Assembly (NCBI GenBank): GCA_020723665.1
Contig: DYIL01000011.1
Span: 1-64,000 of the forward strand
Length of the DNA stretch: 64,000 nt
Direction of reading: 5' to 3'
Source: Methyloversatilis universalis
GTDB lineage: Bacteria; Pseudomonadota; Gammaproteobacteria; Methylococcales; Methylococcaceae
In this document: piece after piece, positions 17,657 through 26,893 of the stretch
Numbering within the stretch: the stretch's first letter is position 1
How the letters are laid out: the number at the start of each line of letters is the position of its first letter
Position numbers and translations under genes: made by a program
The notes under the pieces: model-generated
The model's input: the letters and a program-made list of their open reading frames with translations, nothing else
The model's database searches: none
Told to the model about the DNA's origin: nothing

Positions 17657-17705
17657 CCGCCGTGCAATCGGCACAAATCCTCCGGGACCCGACATCTAGG
17701 TTCAA
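17657..17705 (+). repeat. Dispersed TTCTAGGTT-family repeat, 3' of radA
   Basis: It holds CCGCCGTGCAATCGG (17657-17671), also found at 50091-50105 between ubiA and ubiC, then CGGCACA, GGGACCCG and CTAGGTTCAA, which match the copy at 3244-3273. It lies about 50 bases after the radA stop and just before the convergent YhaN-like gene. Confidence 0.5.
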
Positions 17706-17733
17706 ATCTCCCATTCACCGGCTTATCGGGTGC

Positions 17734-20388
17734 CTACGCCTCTGCCCGAATCGCTTCCAACGACCTCGCCCCGACTCCCAAATCCCGCCACTTCGCCGGA
17801 TGGCAAGTAAATAGCAGAATCTGATGCCGAGTCGCGGCATCGAAGAGCACGCGCTTCATTTGCGCTAGTCGCTCCTCGTCGCTGTGGACGAGGGTGTCGT
17901 CGAGAATGAGGAGGGTGGGGCGGCCGGCTTCGCGCAATAGTCCCGCGTAGGCGAGTCGGCTGATGATGCCCATCTGTTCGCGCGCGCCGAAGCTCAAGTC
18001 TTCGAAGTCCCCGAGTTCGGTTCCGCTCGAGCCGTTACGCGTCAGCGAGCGGGGCGAAAGGTTTTCGTCGATGTCGAGGGAGGCGCCCGGGAACAAAAGC
18101 TGGAGATAACGGTTGAGGTGTTTTTGCAGCGGGGCCTGAAGCCTTTGGGTCAAGGCGCGGCGCTTGTCGCGCAGCAATTTCAAGAGAAGATCCAGCGCTG
18201 CGGCGCGGCGGTGCAGTTCTTCGACCCTGCGCTGGATCTGCGCGTGGTCGCGGGCGAGTTCCGCGCGGCGCTCTTCCAGCCCTTGGGCGCCGGTCGTCTG
18301 AAGCTCGACTTGTAGGCTCATCAATTGGTCGCGGCGCTCGTTGAAGCGCTTTTCGAGCTGCTCGGCGCTGAGGCGGAAACGCTCGATATCCTGTTTCAGA
18401 ATATCGGGGCGTGCTTCGGCCAATTGCCGGGTCAGCGCCTCGATACGGGCGGCCAAGGTGGATTGTTCGGCACGGGCGTCGACCAGGTCCCGGTTCGCCG
18501 CCGCCACGCGTTCCGGCCGCTGCGGATCGTCTATGACGGCGCGCGCGGCTGCGAGTTCGCGCGTCGCGGTTTCGAACGCGGTCTGCTCTTTGCCGGCGGC
18601 GAGCTGCGCCTGGTGCAGGCTGTCGTTGATCCGCGCGAGCGATTGCCGGGCGGCTTCCTCGGCGGCTTCCGCTTCGGCGACGGAGGGGAATGCCGCCGCG
18701 TGTGGAGTGTTGGGCGGAAGCTGGCTCAGGGCTTGTTCGATTTCTTCGACGCGGGCTTGCTGGATGGCCAGTTCGGTCCGCAGCGGCTCGATGCCTTGCG
18801 GGGCGAGCGCTTTCAACGTCGCTTCCGCCGTTTTGATTTCGGCAAGCTGCCGGGTATGGGTCTGATGGCGGACTTCGGCGGCCTCCAGCGAGGGCAAGCC
18901 GAGCCGCTGCAGCAGGGTTTCGTGTCTATCGGCGAGTTCCTTCGCTTCGGCGCGAAGCTGGGACAGGTCGGAGCCGCCGGGCGCGATTTCGAGTTGGCCC
19001 AGCCCCGGCAGCGTGAGAGTGGTCGTTTCGAGCAGCAGTCTTTCGCCCTTGCCGGTGACCGATTCGGCGCCGATTCCGATGCTACGGCCGTCTTCGATCG
19101 CGAAGCGCAGCCGTGTCGCGGCCGCGGCGAGCCGGATTCGCGTTTCGCGAATCTGCCGGTGTTGATCCCGCAGCAGCTCGAGATCTTTAAGCTTGATCTC
19201 GGTGACGGCGGCTTGCCGTTTCAATTCGACCAAGGCGGCCTGCTCCGTCTCGGCTCTTGCGAGTGCCTCGGCGGCGTTTTTCAGCTTCAGCCGGCCGGCG
19301 TCAAGCTCCCGTGTCAGGCTGAGCCGGGTATCCGCCTGACGGGCAAGGCGCAGCGTCTCGCGAGCCGCCTCGTGGCGCTGTTCCGCTTCGGCACGCTTCG
19401 ACTGCCATTCCTCGACGAGCGCGGTCGCTCCTTCCAGCCTTTGCCGGATGGATTCGCGTTCTGCCTCGCGTGTTTCGAGCTCCTTCTCCTGCCGCCCGAA
19501 GGTTTCCAGTTGACCGTGCAGCAGCCTGATCCGCTCGTCGACCTGGGTCGCGCGCAATTTCTCGGTGGCTAAGGTTTCTTCGACGCGCCCGATAGCCTCC
19601 AGCTTTTCGGCCGCGGCTCGTTCCTGTTCGCGAAAGCCGATCCAGGGCTTTTCGGCTTCGTCGGCGGCGTGTTCGCGGCGCAGGGCGGCGAGGGTATCGA
19701 CCTTCTGGCGATAAGCGGCGATTTCCGAGTCGAGTTCACGAATGGCGTTCGCCAGCGCCGCCTCCTGATCGATCGCCTCGGCATACGCTCCCCGCGGCTT
19801 GCCGGCCGAAGGAGTCAGCAACTCGTTGCGGGCGGCTTCGACCGTCGCCAGAACCGAATCGCCGCCGCTGCTGGCTATCTCGCCCAGCGAGGCGTTCAGC
19901 GCCGTACGAAGGTGGTCCATCGCATGCGTCACCGAGTCCCGAATGTCGTGCCCGGCGCCCTGCTGGATCCACAACAGCCCGGGAATGCCCCAATGCTCGG
20001 AACCGCTGGCGCCCCGGCCGGCGTAGCGAAAACCCAGGAGTTCCGCGAGATGGTCTTCGGCCTCGGCGCTGTCGAGGCGCTGCGTGCCGATCTGCAACTC
20101 GCAGCGCCTCTTCCCGAGAAAACTCTTGAGGAGCCTGTAATGAGTATCCCCGATGGCGAACTCCAGTTCGACGGTGGGGGATGCCGATGTATCGCCCCAG
20201 GGTCGCAGGTCGTCGACGCTGCCGGAACGATGCCGTTCAAGGAACGCGGCGCGGATGGCCGAGACGATCGTGCTCTTGCCGGCTTCGTTCGGTCCGGTGA
20301 ACAAATTTAGCCCCGGTTCGAGGTCCTTGATCTCGATCGGTTGACGGAACTTCTTGAACTGTTCGATGCGGATGCGGGAAAGTCTCAC
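17734..20388 (-). CDS. YhaN-like AAA ATPase (Rad50/SbcC-related, long coiled coil)
   Basis: An 884-residue SMC-like ATPase that probably works with the adjacent YhaO-like nuclease on DNA ends. The N-terminus has the Walker A loop GPNEAGKSTIV near residue 35; the C-terminus has DLSFGAREQMGIISRLAY (signature) and LLILDDTLVHSD (Walker B), and ends in the FTCHPAKW stretch. The middle 500 residues are Glu/Ala/Arg-rich coiled coil. I see no CxxC zinc hook, unlike Rad50/SbcC and like YhaN. The start is GTG 20388, giving a GTGA overlap with the partner stop and a GGAGG at 20396-20400; the frame is open further upstream only as a shadow of the partner gene. Confidence 0.85.
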   Translation of the reverse strand: MRLSRIRIEQFKKFRQPIEIKDLEPGLNLFTGPNEAGKSTIVSAIRAAFLERHRSGSVDDLRPWGDTSASPTVELEFAIGDTHYRLLKSFLGKRRCELQIGTQRLDSAEAEDHLAELLGFRYAGRGASGSEHWGIPGLLWIQQGAGHDIRDSVTHAMDHLRTALNASLGEIASSGGDSVLATVEAARNELLTPSAGKPRGAYAEAIDQEAALANAIRELDSEIAAYRQKVDTLAALRREHAADEAEKPWIGFREQERAAAEKLEAIGRVEETLATEKLRATQVDERIRLLHGQLETFGRQEKELETREAERESIRQRLEGATALVEEWQSKRAEAEQRHEAARETLRLARQADTRLSLTRELDAGRLKLKNAAEALARAETEQAALVELKRQAAVTEIKLKDLELLRDQHRQIRETRIRLAAAATRLRFAIEDGRSIGIGAESVTGKGERLLLETTTLTLPGLGQLEIAPGGSDLSQLRAEAKELADRHETLLQRLGLPSLEAAEVRHQTHTRQLAEIKTAEATLKALAPQGIEPLRTELAIQQARVEEIEQALSQLPPNTPHAAAFPSVAEAEAAEEAARQSLARINDSLHQAQLAAGKEQTAFETATRELAAARAVIDDPQRPERVAAANRDLVDARAEQSTLAARIEALTRQLAEARPDILKQDIERFRLSAEQLEKRFNERRDQLMSLQVELQTTGAQGLEERRAELARDHAQIQRRVEELHRRAAALDLLLKLLRDKRRALTQRLQAPLQKHLNRYLQLLFPGASLDIDENLSPRSLTRNGSSGTELGDFEDLSFGAREQMGIISRLAYAGLLREAGRPTLLILDDTLVHSDEERLAQMKRVLFDAATRHQILLFTCHPAKWRDLGVGARSLEAIRAEA

Positions 20389-21512
20389 AAGGAACCTCCG
20401 GCTTTCGCGTGCTGGGCATCGAGGATGCCCGCCAGCAGGGCCAGCGCTTCCCGTGCGACTTCCGCGTCCGCTCCGTCCTGGCTTGCGCGAAGCTCGGCGA
20501 TGACTTCGCCCAGATAGCCGTCCGCTTTCAAGGCGTCGATGTCCTCCGCGGTAGGTTCGAGGCGTAAAGCGGACAAATCGGCCAAGAGGCTCCGGGCTTT
20601 GCCGCGGGCCTGCTCGATAGCCGCGCAAAGACGCCGGTATCCGTCGAGATCGGTTTGCCCGGACAACTCGAGCTGCACGACGTCCGCCGGTCCGAAAGCC
20701 GAAATTTTCTGCAAGGCTAGCTCGACATCGCTCGGCACCCGAAGCGCGAGCGCTTCCGAATGCCAGCGGTATTGGCCAGTCGCGACCGGCGTCACCATCG
20801 GCACTGCACGCGGTTCCGACAGTTCGACAAGCAGCGCCCGGCCGGATTCGTTGGATCTGAAGCGATCGGTTTCCGGCGTGCCGCTGTACCAGGTGCGCGG
20901 ATCGACCTGTTTCGTGCCGTGCCAGTCGCCCAGCGCGAGGTAATCGAGGCGCGCTTGCTCGGCACGTCCGGCGGCGATCGGATTGGGCGAATCGATGTCT
21001 TCCGCGAGAATGCCCTGAACGCTGCCGTGGGCCAGCCCGATCCTCAGCATGTCGTCGGACGTCTCGGCCGAGGCGAACCACTCGGTCAGGTCGGTATAGG
21101 TATGGCGCTGGGTCAGCGGCGCGGGCAACACGGCGACGCCGATCGATTCGAGCAGCACGGGCTCCGGCTGCAGGCAGACGGTCACATTTGCGGGAATGGC
21201 CTTGAGGCGCACCGCGCGGGTCCAGACGGATTCGGCGAGCGCCGCATCGTGGTTCCCCGGAAGCAAGATCCACGGCCCTTCGAAACCCGCCATCGAATGG
21301 AAGAGCCGGTGGATGGTCTTGTCTGCGACGCCCTGCGCATCGAAAACATCCCCCGCGACCAGCATGAGGTCGACTCGGTTTTCGGTTGCCAGGCTCGCGA
21401 GTCTTTCGACGGCCTTGAATCGAGCTTCCGCGAGAAGAGCGCCATCGTCCGGCTCGAACTGTCCGAACAGCTTGCCGATCTGCCAGTCGGCGGTGTGCAG
21501 TAGCTTGATCAA
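20385..21512 (-). CDS. YhaO-like metallophosphoesterase (Mre11/SbcD-related)
   Basis: A 375-residue DNA-repair-type metallophosphoesterase. The five motifs are visible: LLHTADWQIGK at residue 4, MLVAGDVFD near 50, LLPGNHD near 83, LAHGSVQG near 160 and LGDWHGTK near 193. The family supplies nuclease activity to an SMC-like ATPase partner, here the overlapping downstream gene. The pair resembles Bacillus YhaO-YhaN more than SbcDC because the ATPase is shorter and lacks a hook. Transcription diverges from hupS. Confidence 0.87.
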   Translation of the reverse strand: MIKLLHTADWQIGKLFGQFEPDDGALLAEARFKAVERLASLATENRVDLMLVAGDVFDAQGVADKTIHRLFHSMAGFEGPWILLPGNHDAALAESVWTRAVRLKAIPANVTVCLQPEPVLLESIGVAVLPAPLTQRHTYTDLTEWFASAETSDDMLRIGLAHGSVQGILAEDIDSPNPIAAGRAEQARLDYLALGDWHGTKQVDPRTWYSGTPETDRFRSNESGRALLVELSEPRAVPMVTPVATGQYRWHSEALALRVPSDVELALQKISAFGPADVVQLELSGQTDLDGYRRLCAAIEQARGKARSLLADLSALRLEPTAEDIDALKADGYLGEVIAELRASQDGADAEVAREALALLAGILDAQHAKAGGSL

Positions 21513-21575
21513 ACGGATGTCCCCGGTTGTAAAGGGTTATTGACGATCGACGAATAGTTTAACGTGAATAACCGA

Positions 21576-21605
21576 TTGACAAGCTCGGTTATCTTCAAGT
21601 AAAAA
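21576..21605 (+). promoter_or_regulatory. Candidate promoter ahead of the hydrogenase locus
   Basis: The 290-base gap between yhaO and hupS contains TTGACA at 21576-21581, followed after 18 bases by TAAAAA at 21600-21605. The -35 box is perfect and the -10 box is poor. No clear sigma-54 element (TGGCAC then TTGCA) was found in the gap. The next 200 bases would form a long leader, so this call is tentative. Confidence 0.3.
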
Positions 21606-21802
21606 CCTCACAAAACACATCGAATTAAAAAGCCGGGGCAAGGACCGCCGGCGAGCGACGGCGCACACTCTTGGGAAACGCATCACGCCCGGCCGTGCGT
21701 CAACGATGCTTGAGCCATGCCCGCGGGCGCTCGAGCGTCTGATCAGGCCGCTCATTTCCGCAATCCGTCGATCCACACGAACAAAAATATCAGGGGGAGT
21801 GG

Positions 21803-22903
21803 ATGGTGAATTCCGAAAGCTTTTACGATGTCATGCGCCGGCAGGGCATCAGTCGCCGCAGTTTTCTGAAATACTGCGGGCTGACCGCGTCGGCTCTGGC
21901 CCTGGGGCCGCAGTTCGTCGGCCAGATCGTCCACGCGATGGAAAACAAGCCGCGCACGCCGGTCCTGTGGCTACACGGCCTGGAATGCACCTGCTGTTCC
22001 GAATCCTTCATCCGCTCGGCGCATCCGCTGGCCAAGGACGTGGTGCTGTCGATGCTCTCGCTGGACTACGACGACACGCTGATGGTATCCGCCGGCCATC
22101 AGGCCGAGGCAATACTCGAAGAGACCATCCGCAAGTACAAGGGGCGCTACATCCTCGCGGTGGAGGGCAATCCGCCGCTGAACGAGGACGGCATGTTCTG
22201 CATCATCGGCGGCAAGCCTTTCGTTGAGCAGCTGCGTTACGCCGCCAAGGATTGCCTCGCGGTGATCGCCTGGGGCTCCTGCGCCTCCTGGGGCTGCGTC
22301 CAGGCCGCCAAGCCGAATCCCACCCAGGCCACTCCGGTGCACAAGGTGATCACCGACAAACCGGTGATCAAGGTGCCGGGCTGTCCGCCCATCGCCGAGG
22401 TCATGACCGCCGTCGTCACCTACATGCTGACCTTCGACAAACTCCCCGAATTGGACGCCCAAGGCCGTCCCAAGATGTTCTACGGTCAGCGCATCCACGA
22501 CAAATGCTATCGGCGCCCGCACTTCGACGCCGGACAGTTCGTCGAGACCTGGGATGACGAGGCCGCGCGCAAGGGTTACTGTCTCTACAAAATGGGCTGC
22601 AAGGGACCGACCACGTATAACGCCTGCTCCACGGTGCGCTGGAACGGCGGCGTGTCGTTCCCGATCCAGTCGGGCCACGGCTGCATCGGCTGTTCCGAGG
22701 ACGGGTTCTGGGACAAAGGACCTTTCTACAACCGCGTGACCGGTTTGAACGCCTTCGGCATCGAGTCGAATGCCGACACCGTGGGGTTGATCGCCGCCGG
22801 TGCGGTCGGTACGGCGATCGCGGGCCACGCCGCCGTCTCCGTCGGCAAGCACGTGAAAGGCAAAGAATCCGAAAACGATAAGAACGAGCGAGAACACGTA
22901 TGA
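21803..22903 (+). CDS. hupS: Uptake [NiFe] hydrogenase small subunit, oxygen-tolerant type
   Basis: The small subunit carries electrons from the active site through three Fe-S clusters towards the cytochrome b partner. A Tat signal is present (SRRSFLK at 17-23) with cleavage likely after VHA at 45. Cysteines 62, 64, 65, 160, 165 and 194 equal mature positions 17, 19, 20, 115, 120 and 149. The extra pair (64 and 165) makes the six-cysteine [4Fe-3S] proximal cluster of oxygen-tolerant membrane-bound hydrogenases. A C-terminal hydrophobic helix (about 326-346) anchors the protein on the periplasmic face. The ATG at 21803 follows AGGGGGAG. It overlaps hupL by four bases. Confidence 0.97.
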   Translation: MVNSESFYDVMRRQGISRRSFLKYCGLTASALALGPQFVGQIVHAMENKPRTPVLWLHGLECTCCSESFIRSAHPLAKDVVLSMLSLDYDDTLMVSAGHQAEAILEETIRKYKGRYILAVEGNPPLNEDGMFCIIGGKPFVEQLRYAAKDCLAVIAWGSCASWGCVQAAKPNPTQATPVHKVITDKPVIKVPGCPPIAEVMTAVVTYMLTFDKLPELDAQGRPKMFYGQRIHDKCYRRPHFDAGQFVETWDDEAARKGYCLYKMGCKGPTTYNACSTVRWNGGVSFPIQSGHGCIGCSEDGFWDKGPFYNRVTGLNAFGIESNADTVGLIAAGAVGTAIAGHAAVSVGKHVKGKESENDKNEREHV

Positions 22904-24693
22904 CGGTCACTCAAACGCCGAACGGCTTCAAGCTGGACGACAGCGGCAAGCGTATCGTCGTCGATCCGGTCACCCGTATCGAAGGCCATATGCGCTGCGA
23001 GGTCAACCTGGACGAAAACAACGTGATCCGCAACGCGGTGTCCAGCGGCACCATGTGGCGCGGCCTGGAAGTAATCCTGAAGGGCAGGGACCCGCGCGAC
23101 GCCTGGGCCTTCACCGAGCGGATCTGCGGCGTCTGCACCGGCACCCATGCACTGACGTCGGTGCGCGCGGTCGAGGATGCCCTTGGAATCAGCATTCCGG
23201 AGAACGCCAACTCGATCCGCAACATCATGCAGCTAACCCTGCAGGTTCACGACCATCTGGTGCATTTCTACCATTTGCACGCGCTGGACTGGGTGGACGT
23301 GGTCAGCGCGCTGAAAGCCGACCCGAAGGCAACTTCGGAACTCGCGCAGAGCATTTCGCCGTGGGCGAAGTCCTCGCCGGGGTATTTCCACGATACCGCC
23401 ACGCGGCTGAAGAAGTTCGTCGAGAGCGGCCAGCTCGGACCGTTCGCGAACGGCTATTGGGGCAATCCGGCCTACAAACTGCCGCCGGAAGCCAATTTGA
23501 TGGCCGTTGCGCATTACCTCGAAGCGCTCGATTTCCAGAAGGAAATCGTCAAGATTCACACCGTTTACGGCGGCAAGAACCCGCATCCGAACTGGCTGGT
23601 GGGCGGCGTGCCGTGCGCGATCAACGTGGACGACATCGGGGCGGTCGGCGGGATCAACATGGAACGTTTGAACCTGGTCTCGTCCATCATCGACCAGACC
23701 ATCGAGTTCATCGAGCTGGTTTACCTACCCGATTTGCAGGCCATCGCGTCCTTCTACAAGGATTGGCTCTACGGCGGCGGCCTGTCGTCGACCAATGTGC
23801 TAGCCTACGGCGATATCCCGGAAAAGGCCAACGACCCATCCGCCGACAATCTGCGCTTGCCGCGCGGAGCCATCATCAACGGCAATCTGAAGGAGATTCA
23901 CGAGGTCGATCTGAGAGATCCGGCCCAGATCCAGGAGTTCGTGACGCATTCCTGGTATCGCTATCCGGACGACGAAATCGGTCTGCATCCCTTCGACGGC
24001 GTGACTGAACCGAACTTCGTGCTCGGTCGCAACACCAAGGGCACCCGCACCAACATCGAAAACCTGGACGAGAGTGCCAAATACTCGTGGATCAAGGCGC
24101 CTCGCTGGCGCGGCCACGCCATGGAGGTCGGCCCGTTGGCCCGCTATATCGTCGGCTACGCAAAGGGAATGCCGGAAATCAAGGAACCGGTCGACAAGTT
24201 GCTGCGCGACCTCGGTCTGCCGCTGGACGCGTTGTTCTCGACCCTGGGCCGTACCGCCGCGCGAGGACTGGAAGCTCAGTATTGCGCAAGGCTGATGCGG
24301 CATTTCCAGGATAAACTGGTGAGGAACATCAAGGCCGGTGACCTGAGCACCGCCAACGTTGCCAAATGGGAGCCGAAAACCTGGCCCGCCGAGGCACGGG
24401 GCGTCGGCACCACCGAGGCGCCGCGCGGGGCCTTGGGACATTGGGTGAAAGTCAAGGATGGGAAGATCGAAAATTATCAGTGCATCGTGCCGACCACCTG
24501 GAACGGTTCCCCGCGCGATCCGGCCGGCAATATCGGCGCATTCGAAGCCGCGTTGATGAACACACAGGTCGAAAAGGCGGAAGAACCCCTGGAAATCCTG
24601 CGTACCCTGCACAGTTTCGATCCCTGTCTGGCCTGTTCGACCCATGTCATGGACCGGGACGGGCAGGAATTGACGCGAATCCGTGTTCGCTAG
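22900..24693 (+). CDS. hupL: Uptake [NiFe] hydrogenase large subunit
   Basis: The large subunit holds the Ni-Fe(CN)2CO site that splits H2. Ligand cysteines are seen in [10 protein letters not shown] (76 and 79) and DPCLACSTH (576 and 579). The sequence after His582 is a 15-residue C-terminal extension, the part normally removed by the HupD protease after nickel insertion. The 597-residue length is typical. It has no signal of its own and would cross the membrane with HupS through the Tat system. An elaborate palindromic element lies directly downstream, before hupE. Confidence 0.98.
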   Translation: MTVTQTPNGFKLDDSGKRIVVDPVTRIEGHMRCEVNLDENNVIRNAVSSGTMWRGLEVILKGRDPRDAWAFTERICGVCTGTHALTSVRAVEDALGISIPENANSIRNIMQLTLQVHDHLVHFYHLHALDWVDVVSALKADPKATSELAQSISPWAKSSPGYFHDTATRLKKFVESGQLGPFANGYWGNPAYKLPPEANLMAVAHYLEALDFQKEIVKIHTVYGGKNPHPNWLVGGVPCAINVDDIGAVGGINMERLNLVSSIIDQTIEFIELVYLPDLQAIASFYKDWLYGGGLSSTNVLAYGDIPEKANDPSADNLRLPRGAIINGNLKEIHEVDLRDPAQIQEFVTHSWYRYPDDEIGLHPFDGVTEPNFVLGRNTKGTRTNIENLDESAKYSWIKAPRWRGHAMEVGPLARYIVGYAKGMPEIKEPVDKLLRDLGLPLDALFSTLGRTAARGLEAQYCARLMRHFQDKLVRNIKAGDLSTANVAKWEPKTWPAEARGVGTTEAPRGALGHWVKVKDGKIENYQCIVPTTWNGSPRDPAGNIGAFEAALMNTQVEKAEEPLEILRTLHSFDPCLACSTHVMDRDGQELTRIRVR

Positions 24694-25011
24694 AGCGTTT
24701 TCATCGCTGATGTACGCTCGAAAAGAAAGCCCCTTCGGCAGCCAGTGAGTTTTGAAGCGGGTCTCGCCCCGCTGGCGAGTTACTTTTCTTTGCGTGCCCA
24801 AAGAAAAGTAACCCAAAGAAAGGGCACCCGGATGGCGCGCTGATCCTGCGCGTCGCCGGCTGGAGCCGGGGGCGACAGAAGGCATTTCCCTATGCCTCTG
24901 TCGCCGCGCGCGATCCATCGCGCGCCCCTTCGGGCGGTTCCGCCTCCAGCCGGCGATGCTCGGGCGCGCCATACGGGACAAGATAGAGAACCTCATACAT
25001 CGGGCAATCTC
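24694..25011. repeat. Complex palindromic repeat element between hupL and hupE
   Basis: Four nested or tandem inverted repeats fill this gap: GTTACTTTTCTTT/AAAGAAAAGTAAC at 24779-24812; CGCCGGCTGGAG (24854-24865) with its complement at 24944-24955; GGCGACAGAAGGCAT/ATGCCTCTGTCGCC at 24871-24905; and GCGCGCGAT/ATCGCGCGC at 24906-24925. The first resembles a repeat that I recall from other gammaproteobacteria. No gene is seen; the open frame upstream of the hupE start is repeat translation. Confidence 0.75.
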
Positions 25012-25596
25012 ATGCGTTTTAAATACGTACTTCCTTTGCTGATACAGTTCCTATGCGCCGGTCAGGCTATCGCCCATACCGGTTTTCATCCGGTGGAAGG
25101 ATTCGCGAGCGGTTTCGTTCATCCCTTGCTCGGCGCCGATCATCTTGTGGCGATGGTGTGCGTGGGCGTGTGGGCCGCGCTGGTGACCACCGAGCCGGGG
25201 CGGTTGTGGCGATTGCCCGCGGCGTTCATGGCGGCCATGGTTCTGGGCGGTGCGCTGGGAGCATTCGGGGTGGTGATCGCCGGGGCGGAGCCTGCCATTG
25301 CCGCATCGGTCCTGGCGCTGGGGCTGTTGCTTTTGGGTAAGGTTCGGCTTTCCGGAGTGCTAGCGGGTTTTATCGTCGGCCTTTTCGCCTTGGCCCATGG
25401 CTATGCCCACGGCCTCGAAATGGCTCAAGGCGCCGCATTCTCGGCTTATGCGGCCGGATTCGTGATCGCCACGGGCTTGCTGCATCTCCTCGGCATCGTG
25501 CTGGGCCGTTGCCTGCTCCAGGTGCCGGGCATGTATCGCGTCGCCGGCGGGGCCGCCAGCGCGTTCGGAGTCGCTCTGCTCGTTCAGGCCTGGTGA
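25012..25596 (+). CDS. hupE: HupE/UreJ family nickel permease-like protein
   Basis: A 194-residue membrane protein with an N-terminal signal (cleavage near GQAIA) and about six further hydrophobic segments. The family motif HPLLGADHLVAMVCVGVWAA is at about 36-55 and FALAHGYAHGLEMA at about 126-139; their histidines and aspartate are the proposed metal ligands. HupE proteins are thought to bring nickel in for hydrogenase. The start is ATG 25012, after the repeat element; earlier in-frame codons lie inside the palindromes. The hupC start is ten bases downstream. Confidence 0.9.
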   Translation: MRFKYVLPLLIQFLCAGQAIAHTGFHPVEGFASGFVHPLLGADHLVAMVCVGVWAALVTTEPGRLWRLPAAFMAAMVLGGALGAFGVVIAGAEPAIAASVLALGLLLLGKVRLSGVLAGFIVGLFALAHGYAHGLEMAQGAAFSAYAAGFVIATGLLHLLGIVLGRCLLQVPGMYRVAGGAASAFGVALLVQAW

Positions 25597-25606
25597 GGGG
25601 GCTACC

Positions 25607-26293
25607 ATGTCCGCTATCGATTCAGTGCAGAACCCGGTTTATGTCTACGAACGGCCGGTGCGCCTGTGGCATTGGGTAAACGCGCTGGCCCTGGTGGTGC
25701 TCGCCGTTACCGGTTACTTGATCGCTTCGCCCTTGGTCGCTCCGGATGGCGAAGCCAGCGAGCACTATCTGATGGGCTATGTGCGCTTCGTGCATTTCGC
25801 GGCCGGTTACGTACTGGCGGTCGGTTTCATCGGCCGGGTCTACTGGGCGCTGGTCGGCAACCAGTATGCGCGCGAGCTGTTCGTGCCGGCGATACACCGC
25901 GCCGAATGGTGGGACGGCCTCTGGCACGAAATCAAATGGTATCTGTTCCTGGTGCCGGAACCGCGCAAGCACGCGGGCCACAATCCTCTCGCCAACATGG
26001 CCATGTTCGTGTTCTACGTGCTGGGCGCGCTGTTCATGATGGTGACCGGTTTCGCGCTGTACGGCGAAGGCTTGGGGCAGGGGAGCTGGGCCAGCCGCTG
26101 GTTCGGCTGGGTGATTCCGCTGTTCGGCCAGAGCCAGGACGTTCATACCTGGCATCATGTGGGCATGTGGTATCTGGTCGTGTTCACGCTAATCCATGTC
26201 TACGTCGTCATCCGCGAACAACGGCTGTCGCGGCAATCCATGACCGGCACGATGATCGACGGCTGGCGCAGTTTCCGGGACGATAGGCCGTGA
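25607..26293 (+). CDS. hupC: Ni/Fe hydrogenase b-type cytochrome subunit
   Basis: A 228-residue di-haem cytochrome b that takes electrons from HupS and reduces quinone in the inner membrane. Four transmembrane helices can be placed at about 22-42, 60-85, 130-155 and 185-205. The helix with RLWHWVNALALVVLAVTGY near residue 19 and the later QDVHTWHHVGMWYLVVFTLIHVY carry the histidine haem ligands. It ends RPSR-like with SMTGTMIDGWRSF. Its stop overlaps the GTG start of hupD. Confidence 0.95.
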   Translation: MSAIDSVQNPVYVYERPVRLWHWVNALALVVLAVTGYLIASPLVAPDGEASEHYLMGYVRFVHFAAGYVLAVGFIGRVYWALVGNQYARELFVPAIHRAEWWDGLWHEIKWYLFLVPEPRKHAGHNPLANMAMFVFYVLGALFMMVTGFALYGEGLGQGSWASRWFGWVIPLFGQSQDVHTWHHVGMWYLVVFTLIHVYVVIREQRLSRQSMTGTMIDGWRSFRDDRP

Positions 26294-26892
26294 ACCGGAT
26301 TCTGATTCTCGGCATCGGCAATGTACTGTGGGCCGACGAGGGATTCGGGGTGCGTGTCGTGCAGGCGCTGCAACGAAACTACGACTTTCCCGAATCGGTG
26401 CGGCTGATGGACGGCGGCACCCAGGGATTGGCCTTGCTGCCCTACGTGCGGGAAGCCGATACGCTGATCATCGCCGATGCCGTGGATTTCAAATGCGATC
26501 CGGGGACGCTGGTGGAATTGCACGATGCAGAGGTGCCGGCTTATTTGGGAGCGAAGAAGATGAGCCTGCATCAGGTCTCCTTTCAGGAGGTGCTGGCCTT
26601 GGGCGAATTGCTCGGCCATACGCCGCGGCATTTGTACCTCGTCGGCGTTCAGCCTTGCGTGCTGGAGGATTACGGCGGCAGTCTCAGCGAGCCGGTCAAG
26701 GCCATGCTGGAACCGGCGATGGCTTGCATCCTCGCGTATCTGGCCGAACTCGGCGTCGTTTTCGAGAAGCGGACGCAGGCGGCGCCGGATTCCGATCCCT
26801 TAGGCATGGCGGCCTACGAGGCTCGGCGTCCATCGGCGGGGGAGGCCTGTCGAGTCGGAGATGAACGCTTTCTGGCACTGCGGAGCGACTGA
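26290..26892 (+). CDS. hupD: Hydrogenase maturation protease
   Basis: HupD trims the C-terminal tail of HupL once nickel is in place. The 200-residue protein shows LGIGNVLWADEGFGVRVVQAL at the N-terminus (nickel-sensing glutamate in DEGFG), LIIADAVDF near residue 60 (aspartate) and MSLHQVSFQEVL near 92 (histidine), the three metal-binding positions of the family. It starts at GTG 26290 within the hupC stop and ends one base before the hupF ATG. Confidence 0.95.
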   Translation: MNRILILGIGNVLWADEGFGVRVVQALQRNYDFPESVRLMDGGTQGLALLPYVREADTLIIADAVDFKCDPGTLVELHDAEVPAYLGAKKMSLHQVSFQEVLALGELLGHTPRHLYLVGVQPCVLEDYGGSLSEPVKAMLEPAMACILAYLAELGVVFEKRTQAAPDSDPLGMAAYEARRPSAGEACRVGDERFLALRSD

Positions 26893-26893
26893 G

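Noticed and set aside
20389-21273. A 295-residue N-terminal extension of the YhaN-like ATPase
   Set aside because: The frame is open but lies wholly within yhaO, has arginine-rich random composition, and the GTG at 20388 has a good ribosome binding site and a normal Rad50-like N-terminus.
24694-25011. A CRISPR-like or phage attachment structure
   Set aside because: The palindromes differ from each other and are not spaced direct repeats; no integrase is nearby.
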